Shown piece after piece: positions 7,925-15,678 of a DNA stretch of 21,774 nt. The stretch spans positions 1-21,774 of the forward strand of contig CANGVU010000001.1 of the NCBI GenBank assembly GCA_947457325.1, written 5' to 3'. The notes under the pieces are model-generated. The model saw nothing but the letters and a program-made list of their open reading frames with translations. It did not search any database and was not told the origin of the DNA. The stretch comes from Flavobacteriales bacterium. Lineage in GTDB: Bacteria; Bacteroidota; Bacteroidia; Flavobacteriales_D; Sanyastnellaceae. Every line of letters starts with the position of its first letter. Within the stretch, counting starts at the first letter, position 1. Position numbers and translations under genes: made by a program.

Positions 7925-10000
7925 ATGAAAAAATATATAGTATCCATTTTCGCACTGATGATAGCAGTGTCGGGAATGACTCAAAAAGTTGACCGCAGCA
8001 AAGCTCCTGCGGCAGGACCAGCGCCAAAAATTCAGATTGGTTCTTACCAAACCTTCACATTGGAAAATGGCTTAAAAGTCATCGTTGTTGAAAATCACAA
8101 ATTGCCCAATGTTTCCTACTCTTTGCAATTGGAAATTGACCCCATCAAAGAAGGAGACAAAGCGGGTTATGTTTCTTTCGCCGGGGACATGATGTCCAAA
8201 GGAACAACCAGCCGATCAAAGGATGAAATCACTTCATCCATTGACTTCATCGGCGCACAATTTTCAAGTGGATCGGATGGGATTTATGGCGCTTGCTTGA
8301 CCAAGCACAGCGAAAAAATGTTGGAGATTTTCTCTGACGTCTTGTTGAATCCTTCTTTCCCAGAAACTGAATTGGAGAAGTTCAAGAAAAAGACCATCAG
8401 CGGATTGATTTCTGAAAAAACAGATCCCAATTCCATTTCTTCTAAAATTGGCAACATGGTTACCTATGGTAAAAACCATCCATATGGTGAGCAAATGACA
8501 GAAGAGACTGTTAAGAACATTGGACGTGAAGACATTGTCAATTATTACAACAGCTATTTCAAACCCAATGTAGCTTATTTGATCATCGTTGGAGACATAA
8601 CCATGGAAACGGCCAAAGTGCAAGCCAATAAATATTTTGCATCTTGGACAAGAGGTGATGTGCCCAAAATGAAATTCCGCGCACCCAAGTTACCAGGCGG
8701 AAACGAAGTTGTTTTTGTTCCTATGCCAGGGGCCGTGCAGTCTGTCATCAATATCACTTACCCCATAGATTTGGTACCAACCACACAAGACGCTTTAGTG
8801 GCTTCAGTATTGAACAACATTTTAGGAGGAAGCGGATTTCAAACCCGTTTGATGCAAAACTTGAGAGAGGACAAAGCATACACTTACGGAGCCTACTCTG
8901 ATATAGCAGCTGATGATTATGTAGGGAACTTTAATGCGGGTGCCAGCGTCAGAAACGAAGTAACTGACAGCTCCATTACCCAATTCATGTTTGAAATTTC
9001 AAGATTGACCACGGAGGCTGTGGATGATAAGACCCTTCAAATCGTCAAAAACATCATGACCGGTCAGTTTGCCCGTTCATTGGAAAGGCCACAAACCGTA
9101 GCACGTTTTGCCAAGAACATCGACAAGTATGGTTTGCCAAAGAATTTTTATGAGACCTATTTGGAACGCTTGAATGCTGTTACTTCCCAGGACATCTTAA
9201 CGTTGGCCAAGCGAGTATTAATGCCTAACAACGCCTACATAACAGTCGTCGGAAACAAAGAAATCGAAAGTAAAATCACTGCTTTTGATGCCGACGGAAA
9301 AATCTTAAAGTTCAACCCAGACGGAAGTGTATTTGTAGACATGCGTCCAGCTCCTGCTGATGTAACTGCGCAAGTTGTTTTCAATAACTACATCCAAGCT
9401 ACGGGTGGAAAAGAAAAAATCGCCAAAATCAAATCCTTTGAGCAAAAAGGAAAGTTTGATGTAGGCATGGCCAAGTTGGACATGCAAAGCATTTGTATTG
9501 CAAACACAGCAATGCGCTTGGTGGTATCCATGAATGGCAATGCCATGATGACACAAACATGGGATGGTACCAAAATGCAAATCTCTCAAATGGGACAAAG
9601 CATGGAAGCCGGCGAGGCAGAAATCCTTCAAGCCAAAATCCAAAGCGATTTATTGGCAGAATTGCATTATGCTGACTTTGGCATTCAGTCACAATTAAAA
9701 GGAATCGAAGTGGTAAATGGCGCAGATATGTATGTTATCGAAAATACATACAGCAACGGAATGGTAACCACTGATTACTTCGATGTTCAATCTGGACTTC
9801 GCATGAAAACCATCACCGTTCAGAAAGTAGGTGAAACAACACAGACATCAGAAACCACAGTTGTTTCTTATGGCACAACTGCAGATGGTGTTAAGTATCC
9901 CAATGTGGTAAAACAAAACGCAGGTGGACAGCTAGTAGAAATAACCATCAGCGAATTCAACGTGAACCCAAAGGTGAAGAAAAAAGATTTCAAGATTTAA
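7925..10000 (+). CDS. M16-family non-catalytic partner with C-terminal LolA-like domain
   Basis: A 691-residue periplasmic protein with a signal peptide (residues 1-19, ending SGMT|Q). It has both M16 repeats, but at the place of the zinc motif reads YVSFAGDMMSKGTT, so no His-x-x-Glu-His is present and it should not bind zinc. The second repeat keeps the Arg/Tyr pair segment (GSGFQTRLMQNLREDKAYTYG) that helps the catalytic partner bind substrate. This is the alpha/beta division of labour known for mitochondrial processing peptidase and bacterial M16B pairs. After about residue 480 there is an extra ~200-residue domain (starting VVFNNYIQATGGKEKIAKI) of beta-strand character that resembles LolA/outer-membrane-lipoprotein-sorting or DUF4292 folds. 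This extra domain could tether the protease or bring in lipidated or hydrophobic substrates; that is inference. Confidence 0.85.
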   Translation: MKKYIVSIFALMIAVSGMTQKVDRSKAPAAGPAPKIQIGSYQTFTLENGLKVIVVENHKLPNVSYSLQLEIDPIKEGDKAGYVSFAGDMMSKGTTSRSKDEITSSIDFIGAQFSSGSDGIYGACLTKHSEKMLEIFSDVLLNPSFPETELEKFKKKTISGLISEKTDPNSISSKIGNMVTYGKNHPYGEQMTEETVKNIGREDIVNYYNSYFKPNVAYLIIVGDITMETAKVQANKYFASWTRGDVPKMKFRAPKLPGGNEVVFVPMPGAVQSVINITYPIDLVPTTQDALVASVLNNILGGSGFQTRLMQNLREDKAYTYGAYSDIAADDYVGNFNAGASVRNEVTDSSITQFMFEISRLTTEAVDDKTLQIVKNIMTGQFARSLERPQTVARFAKNIDKYGLPKNFYETYLERLNAVTSQDILTLAKRVLMPNNAYITVVGNKEIESKITAFDADGKILKFNPDGSVFVDMRPAPADVTAQVVFNNYIQATGGKEKIAKIKSFEQKGKFDVGMAKLDMQSICIANTAMRLVVSMNGNAMMTQTWDGTKMQISQMGQSMEAGEAEILQAKIQSDLLAELHYADFGIQSQLKGIEVVNGADMYVIENTYSNGMVTTDYFDVQSGLRMKTITVQKVGETTQTSETTVVSYGTTADGVKYPNVVKQNAGGQLVEITISEFNVNPKVKKKDFKI

Positions 10001-10024
10001 GGTATTCCCAATTGGGGTGTCAAT

Positions 10025-10059
10025 AAAAAAGGTCGGACGTACGTTCCGACCTTTTTTTT
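10025..10059 (+). terminator. Rho-independent terminator after the M16 genes
   Basis: GGTCGGA (10031-10037) pairs perfectly with TCCGACC (10045-10051) around a 7-base loop. Six A precede the stem (10025-10030) and eight T follow it (10052-10059), so the A and T runs extend the stem and the structure could also work on the opposite strand. It lies 24 bases after the stop of the M16 partner and ends 17 bases before the ftsE start. Confidence 0.9.
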
Positions 10060-10064
10060 CGTTT

Positions 10065-10072
10065 TACCTTCA
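10065..10072 (+). promoter_or_regulatory. Possible imperfect -7 box for ftsE
   Basis: Only 17 bases separate the terminator T-run from the ftsE ATG. Within them TACCTTCA resembles the TAnnTTTG element (two mismatches) and ends 4 bases before the ATG, which would give a leaderless transcript. The same spacing, with an exact box, is seen before mntA. No convincing -33 TTG is present, so this stays weak; the alternative is read-through of the terminator. Confidence 0.25.
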
Positions 10073-10076
10073 CATC

Positions 10077-10763
10077 ATGAGTACAAATCAAGCCTTGGTT
10101 CAAATTATCAATGGAAGTGTATACCACGATAAGATTCCTGTATTGTCCCAATTGAATTTTCAAATGCATCCAGGTGAGTTTGTTTATTTGATAGGAAAAA
10201 GTGGAAGTGGTAAAAGCAGCTTCATGAAAACTTTGTACGCAGATCATGACATTCAAGCTGATGACGCTCACTGTTGCGGATACAACTTAAAAACCATCAA
10301 GCCAAAGGACATTCCCTTTCTAAGAAGAAAAATTGGAATTGTATTTCAAGAGTTTGAGTTATTGCACGACAGAACTGTTAACGAGAATTTAGAGTTTGTT
10401 CTTCAAGCAACGGGATGGAAGGATGCCAATGCCATCAGAAGCCGCATTGAATCCTCATTGGATAGTGTAGGGCTCAACAACAAAGGCTTGCAAAAACCAC
10501 ATCAATTGAGCGGTGGTGAAAGACAACGTGTTGCCATTGCTCGGGCTTTGCTCAATACCCCTCTGCTCATCATTGCGGATGAACCTACTGGTAACTTGGA
10601 TCCGCAAATGAGTTTGGAAATTACCGAGCTGCTCTATCAAATTTCACTATCAGGAACAGCTGTGCTCATGGCCTCACATGACTATGTTGCCATGCAGCAA
10701 TTCAAAGGAAAGGTCTGGGTTTGTGAAGAAGGAAAAATACAAACGGCATCCCAACAGGCATGA
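10077..10763 (+). CDS. ftsE: FtsE, cell-division ABC ATP-binding protein
   Basis: A 228-residue ABC ATPase. Walker [10 protein letters not shown] lies at 40-48, the Q-loop Gln at 91, signature [15 protein letters not shown] at 144-158, Walker B LLIIADEP at 163-170 with NLD following, and the switch His at 201 (SHD). Length and sequence are those of FtsE, which with the membrane protein FtsX controls cell-wall hydrolases at the division site; LolD-type ATPases are the nearest alternative. I start at the ATG at 10077, because an in-frame start further upstream would place codons inside the terminator hairpin. The stop overlaps the following glycosyltransferase start by ATGA. There is no ftsX in the window. 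Confidence 0.82.
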   Translation: MSTNQALVQIINGSVYHDKIPVLSQLNFQMHPGEFVYLIGKSGSGKSSFMKTLYADHDIQADDAHCCGYNLKTIKPKDIPFLRRKIGIVFQEFELLHDRTVNENLEFVLQATGWKDANAIRSRIESSLDSVGLNNKGLQKPHQLSGGERQRVAIARALLNTPLLIIADEPTGNLDPQMSLEITELLYQISLSGTAVLMASHDYVAMQQFKGKVWVCEEGKIQTASQQA

Positions 10764-11506
10764 CTTGGGTAACCGTTGTTATTCCATGTTACAACGCAGG
10801 GGAGGACCTCAAAAAGGCCATTCTGTCTGTCTTGCACCAATCCCATCCAAAAATAGAGCTCATCATACAAGATGCTGAAAGCTCAGATCCAATAACCATT
10901 TCAATTCTTCAAGAATTCAAAGACCAATGTCACATCGTTGTAGAAAAAGACAACGGGATATTTGACGCCTTCCAAAAAGGGATTGAAAAAGGCAAAGGAG
11001 ATTGGATATACCTGATGGGTGCGGATGACCAATTGGCATCAGAGCATGTCATTCAACGACTGGTACAATATGAATTTGGCAATCAATATGACCTCATCCT
11101 CGGGACTGTGGAAAACACTCATTCCGTCAGCCAATGGATTCCAAAAACATTTGTTAGTCATTTGAGTTGGAAAATGTATTGGAGAAACACCATACACCAA
11201 CAAGGGTGTATTTACCGCAAAAGCATTTTTACACGTCATCCATTCCGTGCACAGTTTAAAATTCTAGGAGATTACCATCTTCACCTTCAATTGTATTTGG
11301 CAAAATGCAAGGCATTAACGACATCACTAACCTTTGCAGTATGCAAAGCGGACGGACTCTCGAAAAAATTCACATGGCCATTGTACCAAGAAGAGATTAA
11401 AATCAAATTGCGTTTGTTGCCTTTTCCTTTGAACATTCTCACCGCTTTTGCAGCAATGGCCAAATTCGGATTAAAAAAAATAATCCCGCGTGCTATTCAA
11501 CAATAG
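10760..11506 (+). CDS. Family 2 glycosyltransferase
   Basis: A 248-residue GT-A enzyme. It opens with VTVVIPCYNAGEDL, followed by nucleotide-binding Asp38 in IIQDAESSD, the EKDNGIFDAFQKGI segment (62-75), typical of GT2 enzymes of polysaccharide synthesis (EPDxGIYDAMNKGI type), and the metal-binding-like GADDQL at 87-92. There is no membrane helix of its own, so it probably acts at the cytoplasmic face on a lipid-linked or nascent glycan. It overlaps ftsE by 4 bases and so is made with it. Its 3' end overlaps the convergent family-4 glycosyltransferase gene by 14 bases (11493-11506). Donor and acceptor sugars cannot be inferred. Confidence 0.88.
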   Translation: MTWVTVVIPCYNAGEDLKKAILSVLHQSHPKIELIIQDAESSDPITISILQEFKDQCHIVVEKDNGIFDAFQKGIEKGKGDWIYLMGADDQLASEHVIQRLVQYEFGNQYDLILGTVENTHSVSQWIPKTFVSHLSWKMYWRNTIHQQGCIYRKSIFTRHPFRAQFKILGDYHLHLQLYLAKCKALTTSLTFAVCKADGLSKKFTWPLYQEEIKIKLRLLPFPLNILTAFAAMAKFGLKKIIPRAIQQ

Positions 11507-12590
11507 TGTCCAAAAGTTTCCATTCCTTCATGGCATTGTTGTCCATGAAAAATGACTTTCGGGCAGCGCTAAAGGCTGCAGAAGTGGATGGTATTTCCCC
11601 TAAGCAATTGACAATAGAGGAAGACAAGACGTTAGATTCTAAAGATGGAATAATCCAACCCATTGGATACTTGTCCAAAATAACTTTGACCTCGGGATTC
11701 CCTAAGGTTACAAAGGGCAAACCCATTCGAGCGTAATCAAATATTTTATTGGGTAATGCCCATTTAAAACTCTCACTCACCGGCTTCTCCAAAGCAATAC
11801 CGAGGTCAGCGTGCTGAAGCAAACCCAAAATATTTGGGTAATTCATCGCTCCTAAAAAGACAATCTTTTCTTCCAAACACAACATTTTAACTTTGTCTTT
11901 TAGCACCACTTCATGCTCACCATAACCCACCAAAACCAATATAACATTCTGAAGCAATGGCATGGCACCTATCAATTCATCCAATCCTCTGTGCGGATTA
12001 AAAACGCCATGATAGAAAAGAACCTGCTTCCCTTTCCAAGAGTCAGGCTTATCCGTTGAAACAGAATCTACAGATAAATCCGGCAAATTCCGAATCACTT
12101 GAAAGGGCTGCGGATATTTGTCTCGATAAAATTCTTGAATACCCTTAGAAACTGTGAAGCAATGATCCACATATGGTAAACATACTCTTTCTATGGTTAA
12201 CCAAAGCTTTCGTTTAAATGGGTTTCCTATCAAGCCAACTGATTCCGTGAAGCACTCATGCGCATCATAAACAACCTGCCATCTCTTCCATCTCTTCAAA
12301 CTTATAGCCGGCCAAAGGGTGTCCAAATCATTGCACCACACAAAGTCAGTTCGTTGAAAAAAAAGATAGAAAAACAAACGGAGTTGAATCCATGCGTAAA
12401 ACAAAACACCTTGTCTAAATGGATTTGAAAACCGATGATGGTTGTATGGAAATACAACATGCCCACTGCCGATTTTTGTGAAGCCCACTAAATTGACTTC
12501 ATACCCTTTTTCTTTCCACCATGTGCAAGTCTTGGCCACTCTTTGATCGTAGCTCAAATCATTACTGACCAAGACAATTATTCTCTTCAC
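11493..12590 (-). CDS. Family 4 glycosyltransferase
   Basis: A 365-residue GT-B enzyme with two Rossmann halves. The N-terminal half has VVYDAHECFTES (107-118) and the acceptor-side basic/aromatic helices; the C-terminal half has LFYHGVFNPHRGLDELIGA (191-209), LVGYGEH (220-226) and the nucleotide-sugar motif ALEKPVSESFKWALPNKIFDYARMGLPFV (266-294, in which the catalytic-type Glu and the NKIFDY helix are visible). The start codon is GTG at 12590, not ATG, and it overlaps the exonuclease stop as GTGA, so translation is probably coupled. It converges with the family-2 enzyme, suggesting related surface-glycan work despite opposite strands. Donor unknown. Confidence 0.85.
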   Translation of the reverse strand: MKRIIVLVSNDLSYDQRVAKTCTWWKEKGYEVNLVGFTKIGSGHVVFPYNHHRFSNPFRQGVLFYAWIQLRLFFYLFFQRTDFVWCNDLDTLWPAISLKRWKRWQVVYDAHECFTESVGLIGNPFKRKLWLTIERVCLPYVDHCFTVSKGIQEFYRDKYPQPFQVIRNLPDLSVDSVSTDKPDSWKGKQVLFYHGVFNPHRGLDELIGAMPLLQNVILVLVGYGEHEVVLKDKVKMLCLEEKIVFLGAMNYPNILGLLQHADLGIALEKPVSESFKWALPNKIFDYARMGLPFVTLGNPEVKVILDKYPMGWIIPSLESNVLSSSIVNCLGEIPSTSAAFSAARKSFFMDNNAMKEWKLLDTIVE

Positions 12591-13405
12591 ATTGATTCTT
12601 TGATCTTCTTAAATACTTGTTTGGTGTAGCGTGGGAAATCCGCATTCATCAACCATCCGAAATAACCAGGTTCCTGAAGAAAAACCTGAGTAACCAGCAC
12701 TCCCTTGTGTTTACCAAAATTAAAAACAGGCATGTCGTCTTCATTGTATACCACATGACCCACAAGATCCGCCTTGCGTCTTCTTTCGCTCATTTTGTGC
12801 AGCATTTCCATATCGTTCTGGACTGGAAACACATTTGGGTCTCCACCAGGAACAGCCACTCCTTGGTACTTTACAATCATTGCATTTAATACATCAGCAG
12901 TAGCCACAACATCAGGCATGGCTTCATGCGCATCTTCCAATTCTCGGCTGCAATAAAAACGCAATGCAGCAGACAAGTTGCGCGGCTCCATCATGTGAAA
13001 CAACACTTGAACATCCACCAAATTTCTTCCCTCAATACTAAAATCTACACCAGCGCGCAAAAACTCTTCTGCTAACAATGGCAAATCAAACTTATTGGAA
13101 TTGAATCCCGCCAAATCGCAATCCATGAGAAACTGAAACAGCTTGGAAGAGTAATCTGAGAATGTAGGGGCATCAATTACATCACCATCATAAATACCGT
13201 GAATGATGGAAGACTCGAGAGTGATAGGCATTTCTGGATTGAACAATAGCCTCCCTTTGCCTTCCGCAGGGAGATAATGGACTTGTCCATTGGGCATAAT
13301 CTTCACGACAGCAATCTCCACAATCCTGTCCTTCCCTACATCAACGCCTGTTGTCTCGAGGTCAAAAAAAGCCAATGGCTTTTTTAAATTAAATTGATAC
13401 TTCAT
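12587..13405 (-). CDS. DnaQ-like DEDDh 3'-5' exonuclease with C-terminal DUF3820-like region
   Basis: A 272-residue exonuclease. The DEDDh residues are all present: Asp15 and Glu17 in FFDLETTG, Asp107 in SNKFDLPLL, and His160 with Asp165 in DAHEAMPDVVATADVL. After the nuclease domain (to about 180) there is a ~90-residue tail with FGKHKG, then PGYFGWLMNADFPRYTKQV, which resembles the DUF3820-type motif seen at the end of many Bacteroidota DnaQ-like proteins. It could act in repair or RNA/DNA end trimming rather than as the polymerase III epsilon subunit, but that is inference. I start at the ATG at 13405: earlier in-frame starts would lie across a terminator hairpin and inside the preceding gene, and the next Met would lose the first catalytic motif. 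Confidence 0.87.
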   Translation of the reverse strand: MKYQFNLKKPLAFFDLETTGVDVGKDRIVEIAVVKIMPNGQVHYLPAEGKGRLLFNPEMPITLESSIIHGIYDGDVIDAPTFSDYSSKLFQFLMDCDLAGFNSNKFDLPLLAEEFLRAGVDFSIEGRNLVDVQVLFHMMEPRNLSAALRFYCSRELEDAHEAMPDVVATADVLNAMIVKYQGVAVPGGDPNVFPVQNDMEMLHKMSERRRKADLVGHVVYNEDDMPVFNFGKHKGVLVTQVFLQEPGYFGWLMNADFPRYTKQVFKKIKESM

Positions 13406-13408
13406 ATT

Positions 13409-13436
13409 AAAAAAACAACCCCCTATTCGGGGGTCG
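13409..13436 (-). terminator. Strong terminator hairpin abutting the exonuclease start codon
   Basis: On the minus strand CGACCCCC (13436-13429) pairs with GGGGGTTG (13423-13416), one pair being G-U, around the five-base loop GAATA, followed by a run of seven T (13415-13409). It lies 21 bases after the stop of the PorE-like gene and ends 3 bases before the ATG of the exonuclease gene. It would end the upstream message, and in read-through RNA would sit on the ribosome-binding region of the next gene. Confidence 0.85.
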
Positions 13437-13457
13437 CCAATTTGATTTCTTATTTTT

Positions 13458-15653
13458 TTATCCTTCTGCTGAAAGTTCAACATACTGATAACGCTCATAA
13501 ACATCCTTATTCTCTTTGGCGTCATTCTCGTATTCCTTTCCGTTTACACCAGAATCTATCTTCCTGAACTTATAATGAATGCCTTCCTCATAACCCATGC
13601 GCTGCAATTCCTTGCGGATCACGATCATGGCATCATCTGCTCTTTGCTGCGACAACTCTTCATTGGATTTTTTGTTGGATCGGGGAACTTTTGATGAACT
13701 TGCATAAACATCAATTTCAGATATTCCACGCTTTTCAATCAACACCGCCACCTCTTCAACAAACAATCCCATATCCTCCAACTTCACTCGGAATACACCG
13801 TAAGTAAAATAATATTTTGTGGGGCTGATTTTCTCTGTTTCACCGGCAGGTTTTTCCTTTACTGGTTTTGTCTTTTTGCCAAACTTCATATTGGCCAAAT
13901 CCGCCTTCTCTTTGGCTGCCAGTTCATCCGCCTTGGCTTTTTCTTTCGCAGCTTTTTCTTTTTCTTTCTCCGCTTTCTTATCTGCCTTGGCATCTTTCTT
14001 TGACTTATCGGCAGTCAAGTCTGCCTTTGGAGGAGGCCTTTTAACTATTGGAAGAATATAAGTTTCATGTTCTATGGACATCACAGACTCATCACAAACA
14101 GCTTCCACGCCATATTCGTTCAACACAATTTTTTCCAACATTACCTGCACATTATACTCTGCGCATGGAGGTAGTTTTAGCTCATATGAACCAGTATTGG
14201 CATCCACTGAGGCCTCTACCTTTAAATCTTCATCTTTGGCTTTAGCCAATAACTTCAACCCTGCAGGAATTGATTTTGACAAAGAAATCAAATTGCCTTT
14301 TAAAACAACTGGAGCCTCGTTTGGATCGCGTGCTAGAGTAACCTCATAAATATCCTGTAGTCCTGAACCTCCTATCTTGGAGGATGTAATGAATCCTTTG
14401 CGAGAAATGGGGACTGCTTGGAAGTAGTAATCATCGTCGGTTGTAGACAATGGATAACCCACATTAACTGTATTCCCTATATTTCCTTTGGCGTCAATTT
14501 TAGAAGAGAAAACATCAAATCCACCCATGGTGTTGTGACCTTCTGAAGAAAAATAGAGTATTTTTCCATTTCCTCCAATTGACGGTGATACTTCACTGTA
14601 TTTTGTATTCACCAACTCACCCAAATTCTCCGCTTCTCCCCACTCACCATTCTTTTCCATCTTGGCGCGATATATATCAAAACCTCCCAATCCGTTAGGT
14701 CTATTGCTCGTGAAATAGATTGTCTTGCCATCAGGAGAGATGGCCATGTCCATTTCTTGGAACTGAGAATTGACAGATGCACTCAATGGCACGGGGTCAG
14801 TCCATCGCTCACCAATCAATTTACACATATAAAACTCCGCATCATCCCTAGGACCTTTACTGATAAACAATGTATGACCATCAGCTGTGATTCCGGTTAC
14901 TCGATCACCCTTGTCAGAGTTAATATTCAAAAGCTCAGCGGGACCCCACTTACCAGAAGCGCCTCTGAAACTCATGTACAAATCATCTTCAAATTCCATG
15001 GTTTCAGGATCAACCAATTTGGCATTGCTCCCATCAGCACGTTCACGGTTTGAACTAAAGTACAACGCACTCATATCCCTTGGTGCAACACCATTGAAAT
15101 CTTTGTATTCAGAATTGATGGCGGTACCCACATTGTTAATCTTATGATTCTTAGGGGACTTCATTTGCAACTTGGCCTCCTCACACTGCTCCAATTGCCT
15201 TGGCATATCTTGCAATAACAAATGTCCTGGGTTTTTAATCTTGGTCTTCAACATTTCATAAGAATCAATGGCATCCTCTGGTTTACCATTCAAATGTTGG
15301 GCCTTGGCCAAGTAGGATAAAGCCTCGATAGGTGCAAGCTCCTCACTTGCATCATAAGGATCATAATTTTTTGAAAATTTACCACTTCCGGTTGCGGTTT
15401 CCAAATGCTCCAATGCATCTTTTTTGTCCTTGGTCTCCAACAAACACATTCCCAATTTGTAGTGGTAGTTTGCATTGAGTGGCTTTTTAGCCAACAACTT
15501 GTTCCACTCTATTACAGCTTGGTCCCAAAGTTTTTCTTCAATGAGGGTATTGGCCTCATCGAAACTTGCAGGGGTTTCAGGCTGAGCCAATGCAGGGAAA
15601 GCTATGCTCAACCAAAGAAAACCAACAACCAAGAATTTTTTGAAAAAATCCAT
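13458..15653 (-). CDS. TPR–PD40–CRD–OmpA protein, PorE-like
   Basis: A 731-residue envelope protein. The signal peptide is cleaved near ALA|Q (residue 23); there is no lipobox. TPR-like helices occupy about 27-155. Then come PD40/WD40-like propeller blades (about 170-450), with YFSSNRE, ISPDGKTIYFTSNRPNGLGG and LYFSSEGHNTMGGFDV. A carboxypeptidase-regulatory-like beta domain follows at about 455-520, then a Lys/Ala/Glu-rich linker (539-612), and an OmpA-like end (about 620-731) with the SNEELSQQRADDAM helix. This order matches PorE, the T9SS-associated protein that joins the secretion machinery to peptidoglycan. The loop where OmpA has the peptide-binding Thr-Asp reads YASSSKVPRS, so that Asp is missing, although the Arg of QQRA is kept. 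It starts 25 bases after the E2 stop, so it may be co-transcribed with E2; a terminator follows. Confidence 0.8.
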   Translation of the reverse strand: MDFFKKFLVVGFLWLSIAFPALAQPETPASFDEANTLIEEKLWDQAVIEWNKLLAKKPLNANYHYKLGMCLLETKDKKDALEHLETATGSGKFSKNYDPYDASEELAPIEALSYLAKAQHLNGKPEDAIDSYEMLKTKIKNPGHLLLQDMPRQLEQCEEAKLQMKSPKNHKINNVGTAINSEYKDFNGVAPRDMSALYFSSNRERADGSNAKLVDPETMEFEDDLYMSFRGASGKWGPAELLNINSDKGDRVTGITADGHTLFISKGPRDDAEFYMCKLIGERWTDPVPLSASVNSQFQEMDMAISPDGKTIYFTSNRPNGLGGFDIYRAKMEKNGEWGEAENLGELVNTKYSEVSPSIGGNGKILYFSSEGHNTMGGFDVFSSKIDAKGNIGNTVNVGYPLSTTDDDYYFQAVPISRKGFITSSKIGGSGLQDIYEVTLARDPNEAPVVLKGNLISLSKSIPAGLKLLAKAKDEDLKVEASVDANTGSYELKLPPCAEYNVQVMLEKIVLNEYGVEAVCDESVMSIEHETYILPIVKRPPPKADLTADKSKKDAKADKKAEKEKEKAAKEKAKADELAAKEKADLANMKFGKKTKPVKEKPAGETEKISPTKYYFTYGVFRVKLEDMGLFVEEVAVLIEKRGISEIDVYASSSKVPRSNKKSNEELSQQRADDAMIVIRKELQRMGYEEGIHYKFRKIDSGVNGKEYENDAKENKDVYERYQYVELSAEG

Positions 15654-15678
15654 ACAACTGAATTTAAATTATTTACAA

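Noticed and set aside
7925..10000. The M16 partner as a decayed protease (pseudogene)
   Set aside because: The frame is intact over 691 codons, has a signal peptide and keeps the Arg/Tyr segment; loss of the zinc motif is normal for the non-catalytic subunit of M16 pairs.
10017..10076. Longer N terminus for FtsE from 10017
   Set aside because: Those codons are the terminator hairpin itself (AAAAAAGGTCGGA and its complement); FtsE homology begins after the ATG at 10077.
13406..13525. Longer N terminus for the exonuclease from 13525
   Set aside because: The extra 40 codons run through a strong terminator hairpin and 68 bases of the PorE-like coding sequence, and show no family similarity.
13819..14061. 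Hydrophobic 80-codon frame opposite the PorE-like linker
   Set aside because: It is the complement of Lys/Ala/Glu-rich codons, which necessarily reads as Phe/Ser/Ala/Leu; it is a composition artefact, not a membrane peptide.
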